Of a stretch of 51,031 nucleotides of DNA, positions 7,704 to 16,931 are shown in pieces. A program made the position numbers and the translations under genes. Under the pieces are notes generated by a model. The model searched no databases and was not told the DNA's origin. It was given only the letters and a program-made list of their open reading frames with translations. This DNA is from an uncultured Spirochaetales bacterium (GTDB lineage Bacteria; Spirochaetota; Spirochaetia; Sphaerochaetales; Sphaerochaetaceae). Where the stretch lies: positions 1-51,031 of the forward strand of contig CALXYO010000014.1 of assembly GCA_944393005.1 (NCBI GenBank). Direction: 5' to 3'. Positions within the stretch are counted from its first letter, which is position 1, and each line of letters begins with the position of its first letter.

Positions 7704-9704
7704 TCAGGCTTTGCTGATGCTTTCCTTTTTCTTTATGCCGAACTCGTAGACAACGACCATCACAAGGGCGACAAGTCCTGCAAGGTCTGTTACGGTTCCC
7801 GGCACGATCATGCACAGTCCTGCCGCTGCCAGTATGATCCTGACAAAAGGATTGAGCGGGCGGGCAAGATAGCCGTTCAGGGCAGCCGCAACGCCGAAGA
7901 TGCCCAGCAGAGATGTGATGCAGATCTGGACGACTTCGAAAACGCTCGTGACATTGACGAACAGCATTGCCGGATTGAGTGCGAAGACATAAGGTACGAC
8001 AAATGCCGCAATCGCGAGCTTTGTGGCGACAAGACCTGTCTTCATCGGATCCGATTTTGCGATTGCGCTGCCCGCATAGGCTGCCAGTGCAACCGGAGGT
8101 GTTATGTCTGCGACTATGCCGAAATAGAACACAAAGAAGTGAGCTGCAACAGGTTCAACGTTGAGTGCGATCAGGATGGGGGCGCACACGCCGGCCATGA
8201 TGCAGTAGTTCGCTGTTGTCGGCACACCCATGCCGAGCACGATGCAGCAGAGCATTGTGAGCACGAGTGCAACCATTACGATGCCGTGCGAAAGCGAGAC
8301 AATTGCTCCAAGCAGGATGGATGCGAGTCCCGTCACCGTGATACAGCCGGAGATGATGCCGGCAATGCCGCATGCTACGACAACGGTTATGGAACTTTTT
8401 GATCCGTTTGAGAACGCATCTATGATCCAGCTGAATGAGAGGCTCGGCTTTTCTCCCTCATCTTCCTTCTCGCTGCCGTCCTTTGTGAAAATTATATGAG
8501 GGATGATCTTGTGGATGACTCCGACGATCATTGCGACCAGGATGGAAAGCGTTGCCGAATATGCCATGGTGAAGGTGTTTGAACCGACAAGATAGATCAG
8601 TGCGATGAGTGGAAGCAGAAGGTAAAGTTCCTTCAGCAGTTCCTTCGGTCTGGGAAGCTGGTCTTTAGGGATGCCTTCCATTCCGGTTCTTTTGGCTTCA
8701 AGGTGAACTGCTATGAAGATTCCGGTGAAATACAGAACTGCCGGAAGGATTGCCATGAGTGCAATGCGCCCGTACGGGATACCTGTGAATTCCGCCATGA
8801 GGAAGGCTGCGGCTCCCATGATCGGCGGCATGATCTGTCCGCCTGTGGAGGCTGCGGCTTCGACGGCTGCTGCGAATTCAGGACGGTAGCCCATCTTCTT
8901 CATCATCGGAATCGTTATTGAGCCTGATCCCACTGTATTGGCAACTGAGGATCCTGACGCCATTCCCTCAAGTGCGGATGCGACGACTGCGACTTTTGCA
9001 GGACCGCCGGTGAAACGGCCTACAGCGGTGTTTGCAAAACGTATGAAGAAGTCGGCAACTCCGGTTCTCTCGAGGAATGCACCGAAGATTATGAATATGA
9101 CGATGTATTTCACACATACTCCGACCGGAGTGGAGAATATGCCGTTGGCTGTGTAGAAAAGTGTCCTTATAAGCTGGGTGAATCCGATTCCGCTGATGAA
9201 AGTATAGATGATGAGTGCGCCTGCGACACAGAGAATCGGAAGACCGACGCAGCGTCGGCACAGCTCTACGAGGGCAAGAATGCCGATAAGGCCGACCGCC
9301 ATGAAAAGAGGTTCTGCCATGATCCTTGCCGACAGTCTGATGACTGTCATCGCATTGAATGCATAGAAGAAATAGGCTCCCGAGCCGACTATCATTATTA
9401 TTATGTCGTACCATGGAATATGATTGACCCTCTCAACTCCTTTTTTCACGGGGAAGGTGAGAAAGCCAAGCAGAATGATCATTCCCATGAATACGGAATA
9501 GCGGATTTCCTGAAGTGTGGTGAGGAAAATCGCATCGATGATGCAGTATACGGCAAAAGCCGCCATAAGATAGCGGATTATCTTCTCAGGCACGCCTGTC
9601 CATATTCTTGTGTTTGACTCCCTGTCGTATTTTTTCATCACGGCTTCAACATCAGCCATTGTTCCCACAGAATCGTCATGTACGAAAGTTTCTTTCTCTT
9701 TCAA
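7704..9704 (-). CDS. TRAP transporter fused permease, TAXI type
   Basis: A 666-residue inner-membrane protein in which the small (about four helices) and large (about twelve helices) TRAP permease parts are fused, the common form in TAXI systems. It imports an organic acid or similar solute using an ion gradient, with the TAXI binding protein encoded upstream. The large-domain stretch ASALEGMASGSSVANTVGSG and the later GGQIMPPIMGAAAFLMAEF are diagnostic. The start codon is TTG, supported by AGGAGG eight bases upstream; no ATG has comparable support. A stem-loop lies between it and the binding-protein gene, consistent with less permease than binding protein. The substrate is not deducible. Confidence 0.93.
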   Translation of the reverse strand: MKEKETFVHDDSVGTMADVEAVMKKYDRESNTRIWTGVPEKIIRYLMAAFAVYCIIDAIFLTTLQEIRYSVFMGMIILLGFLTFPVKKGVERVNHIPWYDIIIMIVGSGAYFFYAFNAMTVIRLSARIMAEPLFMAVGLIGILALVELCRRCVGLPILCVAGALIIYTFISGIGFTQLIRTLFYTANGIFSTPVGVCVKYIVIFIIFGAFLERTGVADFFIRFANTAVGRFTGGPAKVAVVASALEGMASGSSVANTVGSGSITIPMMKKMGYRPEFAAAVEAAASTGGQIMPPIMGAAAFLMAEFTGIPYGRIALMAILPAVLYFTGIFIAVHLEAKRTGMEGIPKDQLPRPKELLKELYLLLPLIALIYLVGSNTFTMAYSATLSILVAMIVGVIHKIIPHIIFTKDGSEKEDEGEKPSLSFSWIIDAFSNGSKSSITVVVACGIAGIISGCITVTGLASILLGAIVSLSHGIVMVALVLTMLCCIVLGMGVPTTANYCIMAGVCAPILIALNVEPVAAHFFVFYFGIVADITPPVALAAYAGSAIAKSDPMKTGLVATKLAIAAFVVPYVFALNPAMLFVNVTSVFEVVQICITSLLGIFGVAAALNGYLARPLNPFVRIILAAAGLCMIVPGTVTDLAGLVALVMVVVYEFGIKKKESISKA

Positions 9705-9724
9705 GTTTTTATCCTCCTGGAAGT

Positions 9725-9752
9725 AAAGAAAGAGGCTGCCGGAAGCAGCCTC
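9725..9752 (-). terminator. Stem-loop between TAXI binding protein and permease
   Basis: GAGGCTGC / GCAGCCTC with a five-base loop, followed on the minus strand by TTTCTTT. It lies inside the operon, so it probably acts as a partial terminator or 3' stabiliser for the binding-protein message. Confidence 0.7.
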
Positions 9753-9774
9753 CTTCCATCTGTTTTTCCGTATT

Positions 9775-10743
9775 TCAGTTTACAGGAACCTCAATTCCCT
9801 GCTCGGCGAAATATTTCGCAGCACCAGGATGATAAGGCACGGTTGTTATCGAACTTGCGAATGCAATGTCAAGCTCGTTTCCCTTGTCATGACTCTGGGC
9901 GATGGCGTCCTTGTCGTTGAATATCGTGCTGACCACATCATATACGGCATCTTCGCTGACATCGTTGCGGGCAATGACGACTGCGCCTACCGCAACGGTC
10001 TGGCAGTCTTCATCCGTTCCGTATACATCCGCAGAGATTGTGTACGGGCTGTAGTATGGAGATGATTCAAGCAGAATGTCGATATGCTCATCATCAATTG
10101 ACACCAGACGCACGTCATGTGTGGTTGCCAGTGTGGATACGGCGACAGTCGGGGCACCGGCAACTACGAATGCTGCATCGATCTTGCCGTCCTGAAGAGC
10201 ATCGACACTGTCACCGAAGCTCTGGTATGTCGGGTTGATATCATCTTCTCCGATTCCGTATGCACCAAGAATGTCAAGGGCATTGTAGTAAACGCCTGAA
10301 CCGGAGGAACCGATTGATACAGTCTTGCCTCTGAGGTCAGCGACTGTCTTTATATCCGGATCGAGAGTAACGATCTGGACCTGCTCCATGTAAAGTGCGG
10401 CGACTGTTGAGAAGTCTGTTATCGCACCTGTCTGTGCGAAGAGGTTGGTTCCGTTGTAAGCATAGCTCATAACGTCAGTCTGCACGAAACCGAGCTGATA
10501 GCTTCCCATGTCCATCATTTCAATGTTGTCCTGGCTTCCTGCACTGACGACCGCTACGACGGATGTATCTGTTTCCGATGATATTCTCTGGGCAAGCACG
10601 TTGCCGAATCCGTAGTATGTTCCCTGATCTCCGCCTGTTCCGAAGCGCAGTGTGCTGCTGCCTCCTTCACTTGCTCCTCCGGCGATGAGAGGCATGGTGA
10701 AGACTATTGCGAATATAGCGGCAAGAATCAGTAATTTTTTCAT
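9775..10743 (-). CDS. TAXI-family TRAP transporter solute-binding protein
   Basis: A 322-residue periplasmic protein with a signal peptide ending near residue 22 (MPLIAGGASEG). The mature start LRFGTGGDQGTYYGFGNVLA matches the TAXI family (named for TRAP-associated extracytoplasmic immunogenic protein); the motif SIGSSGSGVYYNA is also typical. Known members bind glutamate or related dicarboxylates, but the ligand here is open. The start MKKLLI is preceded by AGGAGG. It is the first gene of a two-gene operon with the fused permease, and a perfect 20-base palindrome lies just upstream of its likely promoter. Confidence 0.93.
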   Translation of the reverse strand: MKKLLILAAIFAIVFTMPLIAGGASEGGSSTLRFGTGGDQGTYYGFGNVLAQRISSETDTSVVAVVSAGSQDNIEMMDMGSYQLGFVQTDVMSYAYNGTNLFAQTGAITDFSTVAALYMEQVQIVTLDPDIKTVADLRGKTVSIGSSGSGVYYNALDILGAYGIGEDDINPTYQSFGDSVDALQDGKIDAAFVVAGAPTVAVSTLATTHDVRLVSIDDEHIDILLESSPYYSPYTISADVYGTDEDCQTVAVGAVVIARNDVSEDAVYDVVSTIFNDKDAIAQSHDKGNELDIAFASSITTVPYHPGAAKYFAEQGIEVPVN

Positions 10744-10865
10744 GGCTTTTTCCTCCTTCTTTGCGGCAATGTTGTGTTTTATCGCATATATTTCTTTATT
10801 CATTATGAAAATATTTGATAAATCTGCATGCCGTTGATTTTAACTATCACGTAATATTGTCATGA

Positions 10866-10905
10866 TGTCAAGAGCTTATTCTGTATTATGCATATCGATG
10901 CATAA
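10866..10905 (-). promoter_or_regulatory. Promoter and 20-base palindrome upstream of the TAXI operon
   Basis: The palindrome TTATGCATATCGATGCATAA (10886-10905) is perfect over 20 bases. A minus-strand TTGACA (10871-10866) starts 14 bases inward, with a TAGTTA-like -10 region after it; the spacing is loose. The palindrome sits just upstream of the -35 box, a place typical of an activator site. A further ATGCA half-site lies near 10927. The rest of this 334-base divergent gap (10744-11077) holds only the nucleoside-operon promoter described separately. Confidence 0.5.
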
Positions 10906-11027
10906 AAATTCATTGTATTTTCATTATGCAGACTTACTGCTCAAGGGAAACAGAAACAGGCTATCCGGGAATTTGTGAAAAACATCAAAAAAATACCGGT
11001 TTTCTGAATTATCCGCTGTCATTTTTT

Positions 11028-11057
11028 AACACAAGAATGCCTTTCCTGTGTTACAAT
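11028..11057 (+). promoter_or_regulatory. Nucleoside-transporter promoter with overlapping operator
   Basis: The arms AACACAAGA (11028-11036) and TCCTGTGTT (11044-11052) form an inverted repeat with one mismatch and a seven-base centre. The -10 box TACAAT (11052-11057) abuts the right arm. A repressor bound here would block RNA polymerase. The -35 box is not clear. Confidence 0.5.
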
Positions 11058-11077
11058 CGGAATAAAGAGGTGAGACT

Positions 11078-12616
11078 TTGGAAAAGAAACCCATTATTGA
11101 AATGAGGGGCATTACCAAAAGGTTCGGCCAGGTTGCTGCCAATGATGATATCAATCTGGAGCTTTACTGCGGCGAGATTCTTGCACTGCTTGGTGAGAAC
11201 GGAAGCGGAAAGACAACGCTTATGAACATGCTTTCCGGAATCTATCAGCCTGATTCGGGGGAAATCTATGAAAACGGTGAGAGAATTTACATTCGCTCTC
11301 CCCATGATGCCTTCCTGCATGGGATCGGAATGATACATCAGCATTATAAGTTGATAGAGGTCTTCACTGCTGCCCAGAACATAATTCTCGGACTTGATGA
11401 AGAGAAAATGGATCTTGCGAAGACCAATGTCCGTGTTAAGGAAATCTGTGACAGATACGGCTTTGAAATTGATCCCGCGCGTAAAGTATATGACATGTCG
11501 GTCAGCCAGAAACAGACAATTGAAATCGTCAAAGTGCTTTACAGAGGGGCGGAAATCCTCATCCTTGATGAGCCGACTGCAGTTCTTACCCCACAGGAGA
11601 CGCAGAAGCTTTTCAATGTTCTTCGCAACATGAAGGAAGACGGAAAGGCCATCATCATAATAACCCACAAGCTGAATGAGGTTATGGAAGTTTCCGACAG
11701 GGTCGCTGTTCTCAGAAAAGGCCGCTATGTAGGATGTGTTGATACAAAAGATACTGATCCTCAGGCACTGACGGACATGATGGTCGGGCATTCTGTATCG
11801 CTCAACATTGACCGTCCCCGCTATGAGCATCCGGAAAAAAGGCTGATCGTCGAGAATCTTACATGCATCGACGATGAAGGCGTGAAGAAACTCGATTCGG
11901 TTTCATTCACAGCATACAGCGGAGAGATTCTGGGTGTAGCCGGCATTTCCGGTTCCGGCCAGAAGGAACTGCTTGAGGCCATGAGCGGTCTGTATCCGCT
12001 CAGGGAAGGCAGTATCCGTTTCGTAAATGATGACGGCAGTGAGAAAGAGCTTGCCGGTCTTCCACCGATGAAGATAAGGAAAGCAGGTGTCGGCATGGCT
12101 TTCGTTCCTGAAGACAGACTCGGCATGGGACTTGTCGGCTCGATGGGCATGACAGGAAACATGATGTTGCGCTCATGGAAAGACGGAAAAGGGGCACTGC
12201 TTCATAAGAAGGATCCGAATGCGCTTGCCAAGAAGATTCTTGAAGAACTCGATGTCGTCACCCCTGATGTCAACTTCCCGGTCAGAAAGCTATCGGGCGG
12301 CAACGTCCAGAAGGTTCTTGTCGGACGTGAGATCTCCATAGGACCGGCCGTCCTTCTGACTGCATATGCAGTCCGCGGTCTGGATATAAACACATCTTAT
12401 ACAATATACAATCTGCTGACCGAGCAGAAGATGAAAGGTGTTGCCGTCATATATGTGGGTGAGGACCTTGATGTCCTTCTTGAGCTTGCGGACAGAATCC
12501 TCGTTCTGTGCGGCGGTCAGGTCAGCGGAATAGTGGATGCCAGAAAAACAACAAAAGACGAGATCGGCCTGCTTATGACCCAGTTCAATTCAAAGGAGGA
12601 AAAAGCTCATGAGTGA
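11078..12616 (+). CDS. Nucleoside-type ABC transporter, double ATPase subunit
   Basis: A 512-residue protein with two fused ATP-binding domains, the arrangement of RbsA and of the BmpA/PnrA nucleoside transporters. Domain 1 (about 5-240) has Walker A GENGSGKTT, a SVSQKQ signature and ILILDEPTAVLT. Domain 2 (about 250-505) has a degenerate Walker A (GISGSGQKE), the signature LSGGNVQK and an altered Walker B (LLTAYAVRGLDI where AEPTRGLD is usual), so ATP hydrolysis probably rests on domain 1. The start is TTG with AGAGGTGAG upstream. The next gene overlaps by eight bases. The following two permeases and BmpA-like protein identify the system as nucleoside/purine uptake rather than sugar uptake. 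Confidence 0.92.
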   Translation: MEKKPIIEMRGITKRFGQVAANDDINLELYCGEILALLGENGSGKTTLMNMLSGIYQPDSGEIYENGERIYIRSPHDAFLHGIGMIHQHYKLIEVFTAAQNIILGLDEEKMDLAKTNVRVKEICDRYGFEIDPARKVYDMSVSQKQTIEIVKVLYRGAEILILDEPTAVLTPQETQKLFNVLRNMKEDGKAIIIITHKLNEVMEVSDRVAVLRKGRYVGCVDTKDTDPQALTDMMVGHSVSLNIDRPRYEHPEKRLIVENLTCIDDEGVKKLDSVSFTAYSGEILGVAGISGSGQKELLEAMSGLYPLREGSIRFVNDDGSEKELAGLPPMKIRKAGVGMAFVPEDRLGMGLVGSMGMTGNMMLRSWKDGKGALLHKKDPNALAKKILEELDVVTPDVNFPVRKLSGGNVQKVLVGREISIGPAVLLTAYAVRGLDINTSYTIYNLLTEQKMKGVAVIYVGEDLDVLLELADRILVLCGGQVSGIVDARKTTKDEIGLLMTQFNSKEEKAHE

Positions 12617-13700
12617 AGAAGTCAGAACTCCTTTAATCCGCCTTGAAAAGCGAAGCGGAATGGATAAAAAGAAAGTCTGGGCTATCCGGGTTGCTTCGAT
12701 TCTCGTTGCCCTGATCCTGGGCTGTATCCCCATGATCATTTCCGGAAACAATCCCTTCTCAGCATATGGTGTCATCATTCAGGGGTCTCTTTCCCGGCCG
12801 GTATACATCAGGCAGACGATAAAGATTGCCATCCCCCTGCTCGGCTGCGCACTGGCAATCGCTCCGTGTTTCAAAATGCGTTTCTGGAATATCGGGGCAG
12901 AGGGACAGATCACAATCGGAGCGATGTGCGCGACTTATTTCGCCCTTTACTGGTATGATAAGGTTCCCCATGTTGTCCTGCTGCTGATCATGTTCCTTGC
13001 GGCTGTGATAGGAGGAGGAATCTGGGCTCTGATCCCGGCTTTCTTCAAGGCGAAGTGGAATACGAATGAGACGCTTTTCACTCTTATGATGAATTATATC
13101 GCCATCGGTATTGTCGCATGGCTTCAGGGCGGGCCATGGGAAGGAAGAAAGGGAAGCCAGCTGATTCCGATGTTCAATGACGCCGCACGTCTTCCCGATG
13201 TTTTCAAAGTCCATTGCGGCTGGATCGTTGTGCTTGTACTTGTTGTCCTGATGTACATCTACATGAACAAGACAAAGCAGGGTTATGAGATAGCTGTTAT
13301 CGGCGATTCGGTGAACACCGCACGTTATGCAGGCATGAATGTCGGACAGATCATGATGAGAACCATGTTCATCTCCGGAGCCATTTCCGGTCTTGTGGGT
13401 TTTCTCACGGTATCAGGTGCCAATTACACGCTTTTCAGCGGGGTTGCGGACGGAGTCGGTTTCACGGCCATTACGGTGGCATGGCTGAGCCAGCTCAACT
13501 CTTTTGCGATGATAGCAATTTCAATGATGCTTGCCGTTCTTGAGAAAGGCGCCAATACGTTGCAGACCAGGCTGCAGGTGCCGGCTTCCATTTCTGATAT
13601 CATCACAGGCATTCTCCTGTTCACAATGCTGAGCTGCGAGTTCTTCATAAATTACCGGATCATCTTCCGCTCCAGGACAGGCAAGGAGGAAAAGGTATGA
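12609..13700 (+). CDS. Nucleoside ABC transporter permease 1
   Basis: A 363-residue inner-membrane protein of the BPD_transp_2 (ribose/branched-chain/nucleoside) class, about eight to ten helices after a basic cytoplasmic N-terminus. FWNIGAEGQITIGAMCATYFAL and the later FTAITVAWLSQLN match the first permease of BmpA-type nucleoside systems. AGGAGG precedes the ATG. It overlaps the ATPase gene by eight bases and the second permease gene by four, so all are translated from one message. Confidence 0.93.
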   Translation: MSEEVRTPLIRLEKRSGMDKKKVWAIRVASILVALILGCIPMIISGNNPFSAYGVIIQGSLSRPVYIRQTIKIAIPLLGCALAIAPCFKMRFWNIGAEGQITIGAMCATYFALYWYDKVPHVVLLLIMFLAAVIGGGIWALIPAFFKAKWNTNETLFTLMMNYIAIGIVAWLQGGPWEGRKGSQLIPMFNDAARLPDVFKVHCGWIVVLVLVVLMYIYMNKTKQGYEIAVIGDSVNTARYAGMNVGQIMMRTMFISGAISGLVGFLTVSGANYTLFSGVADGVGFTAITVAWLSQLNSFAMIAISMMLAVLEKGANTLQTRLQVPASISDIITGILLFTMLSCEFFINYRIIFRSRTGKEEKV

Positions 13701-14680
13701 ATACTCTTGTTACATTGATTACGGCAGGAATCACATTCGGAACAGTGCTTATGTACGGCACTCTGGGAGAAATACTGACAGAGAAATCCGGAAACCTTAA
13801 CCTCGGTGTGGAAGGTATCATGTATATGGGAGGCGCGTTCGGCCTGGCAGGAGCTTTCTATTACGAGAAGGCTGCAGGAGCAGCGGCCGCAGGTCCGGTG
13901 GCTATCATCCTTGCACTTCTGGCAGCATTCGCGGCCGGATGTGCCGCAAGTGCAATCTACAGTTTTCTTACAATCACGCTGAGAACGAATCAGAATGTGA
14001 CCGGACTTGCACTGTCGATTTTCGGTACGGGTGTCGGACAGTTTGTAGGTGAGCTGATGAGAGTGAAGGAGGGCGGTTACGTTGCTCTTTCAAACAATCT
14101 CAAGAATGCTTTTGCTTCTTCCATATTCCCGAAAGGCCTGATCGATATTCCTGTGGCTGGCCCCATATTGTTCAGCCATACGATTTTCTTCTATATGGCA
14201 GTCATTCTTGCTTTTGCCATGTGGTATTACCTTTCGAAGACCAGAAGCGGCATGTACCTTACGGCTGTGGGTGAATCTCCTGCAACCAGCGATGCCGCCG
14301 GCATAAATATCACACGGTACAAATATCTTGCGACAATTATCGGCGGCGGCATTTCAGCTATCGGCGGCATGGTATACATTGTCACGACGGCCGGCTGTGT
14401 ATGGAACCACGAAGGTCTTTCCGGTGTCGGCTGGCTGGCGGTCGCGCTCGTCATCTTCTGCCTGTGGAGACCTCTGAACGCAATCTGGGGATCCATAATA
14501 TTCGGCTCGATGATGATCATGTACCTGCGGGTGGCTCTTCCGTTCATTCCGACACAGCTGTACAAGATTCTGCCGTATGTGGTTACTGTCATTGTTCTGG
14601 TCATCACAAGCATGCGCAACAGCCGCGACAAGCAGCCTCCCGCCTCGCTCGGGCTGAACTATTTCCGTGAGGAGCGGTGA
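13697..14680 (+). CDS. Nucleoside ABC transporter permease 2
   Basis: A 327-residue partner permease of the same class. LTEKSGNLNLGVEGIMYMGG near the N-terminus and LTAVGESPATSDAAGINITR near residue 190-210 are characteristic of the second permease of these systems. It starts in an ATGA overlap with permease 1. The gene is 71 bases upstream of the binding-protein gene. Confidence 0.93.
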   Translation: MNTLVTLITAGITFGTVLMYGTLGEILTEKSGNLNLGVEGIMYMGGAFGLAGAFYYEKAAGAAAAGPVAIILALLAAFAAGCAASAIYSFLTITLRTNQNVTGLALSIFGTGVGQFVGELMRVKEGGYVALSNNLKNAFASSIFPKGLIDIPVAGPILFSHTIFFYMAVILAFAMWYYLSKTRSGMYLTAVGESPATSDAAGINITRYKYLATIIGGGISAIGGMVYIVTTAGCVWNHEGLSGVGWLAVALVIFCLWRPLNAIWGSIIFGSMMIMYLRVALPFIPTQLYKILPYVVTVIVLVITSMRNSRDKQPPASLGLNYFREER

Positions 14681-14751
14681 AAAAAATCCTCTGGGTGAAG
14701 AAAATGTGTTAAAATTAATTCGGGCTTAGACCTGAAAAAGGAGATTATATT

Positions 14752-15984
14752 ATGAAAAAGACATTGTCAGTACTGTTTGTTCTGATTCTTGCCTGTTCAT
14801 TCGTCTTTGCAGGCGGTGCGGGCGAGACCGGTACATCTGCAGCGGCGTCTTCCGATACAAAGACAGTTAAGGTTGGCCTTATCTGTATCGGAGATGAGAA
14901 CGACCAGGGATATACATACAACTTTATCCGCGGCCGTGATGAAGCGACTCAGATGCTCGCTGAGGAAGGCATCAATGTTGAATGGATGACCATCTACAAC
15001 ATCGGAGAAGATGCAAGCTGTATCGATGCCAACATCGAAGCTGCCGAAGAAGGCTGCCAGATCATCATCAACAACAGCTATGGTTTTGAGCCGTTCATGC
15101 TTGAGGTTGTCGATGACTATCCTGAAATCGAGTTCATCAGCTGCACCAACTGTGCCTCTGTTTTTGACGGAAGAGAGAACACTCACAATGCATTTGCCAA
15201 TATCTACGAAGGCAGATACATCGCAGGTGTTGTGGCAGGCATGAAGCTCCAGCAGATGATTGATGAAGGCCAGATCGCTCCTGAAGAAGCTGTCATCGGT
15301 TATGTTGGCGCATTCTCATTCGCAGAAGTCATTTCAGGCTTCACCAGCTACTTCCTCGGTGCAAGGAGTGTATGTCCTTCCGTTACAATGAAGGTCATGT
15401 TCGTAGGTTCATGGTCTGATGCAACTGCCGAATCTGATGCTGCACTCGCACTCATTGATGAAGGCTGTGTCATGATCAGCCAGCACTCAGACAACACGAC
15501 TCCGGCAACAGCTGCACAGTCACGCGGTGTATTCCACACAGGTTACAACAACGACATGACAGGTATTGCTCCGGATGCATCCCTTATCGGAACAAGAATC
15601 GACTGGGGTATCTACTTCTCTGAGGCTATCAGAAATTACGTCAACGGCGAGCCTATTCCTCAGGACTGGTGCGCAGGTATGGCTGAAGGTGCAGTTGTCA
15701 TGACTCCGCTCAACGAAGCCATCGCAGCTCCTGGAACAGCTGAGAAGATCGCAGAAGTCGAAGCTGCTCTTGCTGACGGTTCACTTGAAGTATTTGATAC
15801 AAGCACATTCACAGTCGGCGGACAGGAGCTTACACATGCATTTGCCCTCGACACTGACGGTGACTTCACTGCTGACAGCGAAGAAGCTGTCTACGACGGT
15901 GCATTCCATGAATCAGAATTCCAGTCAGCTCCGTACTTCACAGTACAGATTGACGGAATCCAGTGGCTCAACGCAGCTTATTGA
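14752..15984 (+). CDS. BmpA/PnrA-type nucleoside-binding protein
   Basis: A 410-residue periplasmic binding protein of the Med/BmpA family, whose best-known spirochaete members (PnrA of Treponema pallidum, BmpA of Borrelia) bind purine nucleosides. The signal peptide ends near residue 21 (SFVFAGGAGE) without a lipobox, unlike those lipoproteins. The mature part starts VKVGLICIGDENDQGYTYNF. It is longer than PnrA (about 330 residues mature) by an extended C-terminus containing an FALDTDGDF segment. AAAGGAG precedes the ATG and a TAAAAT -10-like box lies at about 14710, so it may have extra expression from its own promoter. A strong terminator follows. Confidence 0.92.
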   Translation: MKKTLSVLFVLILACSFVFAGGAGETGTSAAASSDTKTVKVGLICIGDENDQGYTYNFIRGRDEATQMLAEEGINVEWMTIYNIGEDASCIDANIEAAEEGCQIIINNSYGFEPFMLEVVDDYPEIEFISCTNCASVFDGRENTHNAFANIYEGRYIAGVVAGMKLQQMIDEGQIAPEEAVIGYVGAFSFAEVISGFTSYFLGARSVCPSVTMKVMFVGSWSDATAESDAALALIDEGCVMISQHSDNTTPATAAQSRGVFHTGYNNDMTGIAPDASLIGTRIDWGIYFSEAIRNYVNGEPIPQDWCAGMAEGAVVMTPLNEAIAAPGTAEKIAEVEAALADGSLEVFDTSTFTVGGQELTHAFALDTDGDFTADSEEAVYDGAFHESEFQSAPYFTVQIDGIQWLNAAY

Positions 15985-16012
15985 TCTGGGTATCAAGGCT
16001 CTTATTAAGCAG

Positions 16013-16045
16013 GAAAGCAGGCTGGAAATGCCTGCTTTCTTATTG
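16013..16045 (+). terminator. Terminator of the nucleoside-transporter operon
   Basis: A perfect ten-base stem GAAAGCAGGC / GCCTGCTTTC with loop TGGAAAT, followed by TTATTG. It lies 28 bases after the binding-protein stop. Confidence 0.85.
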
Positions 16046-16203
16046 CTTTCAATTGTCGGCGGTTTCTTTTATATAAAAATATTTTTCCAGAATACTCATA
16101 GTCTTACTGAAAGCAGCAGGCGATCCACTTGCATTTCTGTAAAGAATTCCTCCGGATAAGCAGTGCAGGTCATCATGTTGCTTTCATACCTGCGGCTGTA
16201 ATC

Positions 16204-16665
16204 TTATTTCCCTTCAAAATATTTCTTCAGATCCTCTCCATGGGTTGCTGTATTGACTTTCTTATAAACCTTTTCAATAACACCATCCTCGTTTATGACG
16301 AAAGTCGAACGGATCACACCCATGCTTTTCTTGCCGTAAAGGGTTTTCTCTCCCCATGCTCCGTATTCTTCCATCACTTTGTGCTCAGGATCTGAGAGCA
16401 GGGTGAAGTTCAGATTCTGCTTTTCAATGAATTTTCTGTGTGATTCTCCGCTGTCACGGCTGACACCGAGAATTTTCACATTGAGGCGGGAAAAATCAGG
16501 CATGTTGTCCCTGATGGAGCAGGCTTCCTTTGTACAGCCCGGAGTGTTGTCCTTGGGGTAGAAATAGAGTACGACCTTCTGTCCTCTGAAATCTGAAAGG
16601 CTCACATTGTTGCCGTTCTGATCATCCAATGTAAAAAGAGGTGCTTTTGTTCCTTCTGCAAGCAT
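16204..16665 (-). CDS. bcp: Peroxiredoxin, Bcp/PrxQ type
   Basis: A 153-residue thiol peroxidase that reduces hydrogen peroxide and organic hydroperoxides in the cytoplasm. The active-site motif DNTPGCTKEAC carries the peroxidatic C44 and the resolving C49, the spacing of the PrxQ/Bcp group. The C-terminal GVIRSTFVINEDG is also typical. Length is normal. AAGGAG is seven bases before the ATG. It stands alone, convergent with the nucleoside operon. A thioredoxin or glutaredoxin would be the electron donor; none is in the window. Confidence 0.94.
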   Translation of the reverse strand: MLAEGTKAPLFTLDDQNGNNVSLSDFRGQKVVLYFYPKDNTPGCTKEACSIRDNMPDFSRLNVKILGVSRDSGESHRKFIEKQNLNFTLLSDPEHKVMEEYGAWGEKTLYGKKSMGVIRSTFVINEDGVIEKVYKKVNTATHGEDLKKYFEGK

Positions 16666-16862
16666 TTGAATATCTCCTTGCCTTAAGGATAATGCACGGG
16701 AGTCAAAGAGTGAAGAGCAATGTGGAGCAAGCGGTCAGGATACACTTAAAACCGGCTCCTCAAAAAAACATGTTCAATATCATCTGAGATGTGTCTTAAA
16801 TAAGGTTCTTTCATCGGTTTTTAATATTCCGGTGAAAGTTTTCCGAATTCTTTTTCCACCAT

Positions 16863-16891
16863 TTGACAATCTTTTTTCATTTGTCTAGACT
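16863..16891 (+). promoter_or_regulatory. Promoter of the marR-MATE operon
   Basis: A consensus TTGACA (16863-16868), a 17-base spacer and TAGACT (16886-16891). An upstream hairpin CTTTCATCGG / CCGGTGAAAG (16808-16838) followed by TTTTCC resembles a terminator but has no gene before it on this strand. Confidence 0.65.
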
Positions 16892-16931
16892 CCATTCTGC
16901 CCGGTACGGATTCGTACTGTGACAGTGGAAT

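Noticed and set aside
7641..8402. Long plus-strand open frame antisense to the TRAP permease.
   Set aside because: Composition is abnormal (very rich in Cys, His, Asp, Arg), no ribosome site, and it mirrors a clear membrane protein on the other strand.
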